Source: a virus
Direction: 5' to 3' (one strand)
IMG/VR virus record: IMGVR_UViG_3300042945_000157
Location: 1-26,832 of that record
DNA length: 26,832 bases
Shown here: piece after piece, positions 24,773-26,832 of the stretch
How the letters are laid out: each line of letters begins with the position of its first letter
Position numbering within the stretch: the stretch's first letter is position 1
Notes under the pieces: generated by a model
What the model was told of the DNA's origin: nothing
What the model saw: only the letters and a program-made list of their open reading frames with translations
Database searches by the model: none
Program-made: the position numbers and the translations under genes

Positions 24773-25737
24773 ACAGAGGCTAGTTTTTTAAGTTTCAATT
24801 TTTGTTCCAAAGTGATCAATGCATCTTGATTATCTTCATCTGCTAAGAATCTGATTAAATCATCTTCATCTTTTGCAATAGCATGTTCACCTTCATATAC
24901 TTTGTCATTTGCTTTTATTCTATAAATAGAATGTGCAACTGCTTGTTTTACTAAATCTTTAATATGGAGTAAGTTTTCACTCATGTCTGCAAATCTGTTA
25001 AACACTTCTACAGGATTTAAACCAGCGTGTTTACCATTTTTGAATTCAGTTTGTTTTAATAGGTTGTCTACTTGGTTATATACAGACTCTTCTTTAGAAT
25101 CTTCACTAACTGGTAAACCTAATAATCTTGCTACCTTACGTTTCTTTTCAGGAGTCATTGCATCAAACTTAACAATAGCCTTGTTGATCAATTGTTTTTT
25201 CTTGAAAATCACTTGGTTTTCAATCTCATCATCAGCAACATAAAATTGTATATCTGCTGCATATTCACCACGCTCCCATGCTTGATAGCTAGAAGCAATT
25301 GTTGGATGAACTCTTAACCATGCAAAAGCTAACTCTTGAGATGGATTACTAAAATCAAAGAAGTTATCACCATCCATTAACTTAACAGCTTGTACATGTA
25401 GCACATCATCTGTAGATGTAGACAATCCATAGTTCCAAAATTTAGAACGAGGACCTAAGTCAATATCACCCATAGCAGCTTCAAGTTTAGCTTTCAATGC
25501 TGTAACTCTTTCAACTTCTAACTCTCTTTCAAGATTATCACTAATGCGTCTAATGTAAGCAGCATTTGGATCAAGACCTGTTCTGTACTGTCCATCAAGT
25601 TCTTTATAAGGATACTTGAAAACACCTGTACCAGGAATTCTTGTTAAGCCTTTCTGTGCAAGACCAGCCTGCATCGTTTGTAACTGAGAATTGTTATACT
25701 CTTTTTTTAACGTAGAGATTTTTCCTATCTTACCCAT
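24769..25737 (-). CDS. Conserved unknown protein between capsid and ring genes
   Basis: This 322-residue, Lys/Glu-rich, mostly helical protein starts MGKIGKISTLKKEYNNSQLQ. Recognisable stretches are SNPSQELAFAWLRVHPTIASSYQ, an acidic YVADDEIENQVIFKKKQLINKAIVKFD, then ARLLGLPVSEDSKEESVYNQVDNLL and a C-terminal helix pair with DEDDLIRFLADEDN. I recall relatives in crAss-like genomes placed between capsid and ring genes but no established function. No membrane segment or catalytic motif is seen. Its ATG is preceded by the 168-nt structured spacer, which makes it a target for any control that RNA exerts. A head-associated or scaffold-like role is possible. Confidence 0.62.
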   Translation of the reverse strand: MGKIGKISTLKKEYNNSQLQTMQAGLAQKGLTRIPGTGVFKYPYKELDGQYRTGLDPNAAYIRRISDNLERELEVERVTALKAKLEAAMGDIDLGPRSKFWNYGLSTSTDDVLHVQAVKLMDGDNFFDFSNPSQELAFAWLRVHPTIASSYQAWERGEYAADIQFYVADDEIENQVIFKKKQLINKAIVKFDAMTPEKKRKVARLLGLPVSEDSKEESVYNQVDNLLKQTEFKNGKHAGLNPVEVFNRFADMSENLLHIKDLVKQAVAHSIYRIKANDKVYEGEHAIAKDEDDLIRFLADEDNQDALITLEQKLKLKKLASV

Positions 25738-25905
25738 ATGTAGTTGTTTTTTATTGGTTTATTTGCAGATGGTTCCCATTGAAGGGAATGCGGTGGGGCA
25801 TGGAGCCCAAACCCATCCATCTGTGTAAGAAGATTCCCCCTCGTTGAGGGAGGGGGGAACATCTTCTCTGTGTAGTTTTAAGGATTTTAACCCTTAACTC
25901 TTTTA
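25738..25905 (-). ncRNA. Structured spacer RNA between capsid gene and its downstream neighbour
   Basis: No ORF fills these 168 nt. The minus-strand transcript can form four hairpins. (1) TTAAGG/CCTTAA at 25878-25883 and 25892-25897. (2) A 7-bp stem AGAAGAT/ATCTTCT (25828-25834 with 25861-25867) capped by a C-run/G-run helix, with a bulge. (3) An outer 7-bp stem CAGATGG/CCATCTG (25766-25772 with 25817-25823) that encloses (4) two inner hairpins, TTCCC/GGGAA (25773-25777, 25784-25788) and GGGC/GCCC (25796-25799, 25805-25808). This makes a three-way junction. G/C runs here contrast with the AT-rich surroundings. No T-run follows, so it is not a simple terminator. It may be a stable RNA, a processing site or a leader controlling the next gene. 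Confidence 0.6.
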
Positions 25906-26832
25906 TTAGAATTGAGGAATTTCTTCAATCAATACTGTTCTAGATAAATCTTCAATGAATACATCACAACGATCTTTCATCCAGATTTCGTATCCTGGGA
26001 ATTTATTTGCAGAACTCATACCTTGAGACTTAGCAAAGCCTAAGTGGTGACGAGTACCATCAATATAACCCCAAGTCATAGAAGGAGCACCCTTCATACG
26101 TACTTCACGAATGTTGTTGATCATAGAACCATCAGACATTGGAGATACATCAAACACCATAAATACTGGAGTTGACTTCTTATTCTGACCAAATTCTAAG
26201 TTTGTTTGAGGAAGATCTAATTCTTTCAAGTGGATCAATTCAACACGACCAGTCTCACGTGTAACCATTGCATCAAATGCAAAGTTGTAAGTAATGTGTT
26301 GACCTTCTCCTTGTAAATATCTGTTACCAGAATCAGCCATGAAAGTTAAACCTGAATTCAATGCATCATTCTTTAAAGCTTGTTGGAACACGTCAAAACC
26401 AGCTTCGTTAGTGTACATTTTAACTCTACGATCCTTAACATCAACACGTCTGTAGAACAAGTCACCAAACACTGAACGAATCAAGTTTGCAGTGAACTCA
26501 CCGCGGTTGTATTGTACTAAGTTACCGTTGTTACGCATTCTGTGGTAAACACCAGCAGATGTACGCTTTAATTCTTGCTTAGAACCATTAGTCTTCACGG
26601 TACCAGGCTTAGCCCAGATCATACGCTTAACTTTCAATTCTAACATAGACTTACGCATCCAGAACTCAATAAATGGTTCCCATTTAACATCGTTACGAGT
26701 TAAAGGTAATTGGTTACGTCTTTGTGGAGCATATACTAAGATATCAAGAGGCTTACCAGAAGCATCACGCATCATTTTGTCATCAGCCCACTCAGTGATT
26801 TTGTGCTCATAACCATATGCAGAACCTAAAGA
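25906..26832 (-). CDS. Major capsid protein, HK97-type (C-terminal part; N-terminus beyond right edge)
   Basis: The open frame continues in phase to the right edge, so the ATG at 26775 is internal and at least 309 residues are present. The C-terminus contains GMSSANKFPGYEIWMKDRCDVFIEDLSRTVLIEE, closely like the C-terminal segment I recall from Crassvirales capsid proteins. Upstream are KPLDILVYAPQRRNQLPLTRN, FWMRKSMLELKVKRMIWAKPG, TSAGVYHRMRNNGNLVQYNRGEF and LELKV-type strands that fit an HK97-fold A-domain and P-domain. Codon use is more regular than in the fibre genes, as expected for the most highly expressed gene. It anchors the reading of the region: capsid first, then connector, fibres, ring, muzzle and cargo in transcription order. 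Confidence 0.78.
   Translation of the reverse strand, partial: SLGSAYGYEHKITEWADDKMMRDASGKPLDILVYAPQRRNQLPLTRNDVKWEPFIEFWMRKSMLELKVKRMIWAKPGTVKTNGSKQELKRTSAGVYHRMRNNGNLVQYNRGEFTANLIRSVFGDLFYRRVDVKDRRVKMYTNEAGFDVFQQALKNDALNSGLTFMADSGNRYLQGEGQHITYNFAFDAMVTRETGRVELIHLKELDLPQTNLEFGQNKKSTPVFMVFDVSPMSDGSMINNIREVRMKGAPSMTWGYIDGTRHHLGFAKSQGMSSANKFPGYEIWMKDRCDVFIEDLSRTVLIEEIPQF

Noticed and set aside
26775-26775. ATG at 26775 as the start of the capsid protein
   Set aside because: The frame stays open upstream to the window edge with matching composition, so this Met is internal and the gene is cut by the window.

Overview
The window is a segment of a tailed-phage genome. Every gene I can support lies on the minus strand, so transcription and virion-assembly order run from the right edge to the left. 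The capsid, ring and muzzle-like proteins in order, the short-tail layout, the AT-rich DNA, the absence of Shine-Dalgarno motifs and a Bacteroidota-type promoter together suggest a crAss-like phage (Crassvirales or a close relative) infecting a Bacteroidota host. The family calls come from remembered sequence patterns and were not searched against a database.

Right to left: the C-terminal part of a major capsid protein enters from the right edge (25906-26832). A 168-nt spacer rich in inverted repeats follows. Next come a conserved unknown protein (24769-25737), a ring/connector-type protein (24041-24772) and a probably abundant virion protein that ends in a Thr-rich tail and is followed by a hairpin terminator (22875-24014, 22801-22848). 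Then comes an accessory, receptor-binding-like block (16099-22793): a 186-aa protein, a 47-aa Cys-rich microprotein, an 88-aa protein, a tail-collar-like fibre tip, a collagen-like fibre with a C-terminal S74 self-cleaving chaperone, a Cys-rich two-part protein, an Asp-box beta-propeller protein and a small Thr-linker protein. A hairpin terminator closes this block.

A new transcription unit with a TTTG-N21-TACCTTTA promoter then starts. It encodes a metallophosphoesterase with an N-terminal HTH-like segment, a ring-type protein, a small basic IHF/HU-like protein, a second ring-type protein and the giant muzzle protein. Several of these genes overlap at TAATG.

The muzzle appears to be split. 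Its N-terminal ~1470 residues are in 7596-12488 and a muzzle-like C-terminal half is in 5904-6770. Thr-rich linkers and a shared ~70-residue TGPFN domain lie at the break. The leftmost genes encode two large proteins that look like virion cargo ejected with DNA: a 1029-aa protein with a zincin HExxH motif and two ADP-ribosyltransferase-like domains (2815-5904), and a >930-aa protein with a glycine-zipper segment that runs off the left edge.

The themes most worth following up are the split muzzle with its linker and domain modules, the putative injected zincin/ART effector, and the structured RNA behind the capsid gene. I see no tRNA, rRNA, CRISPR array, transposase, integrase or reverse transcriptase.
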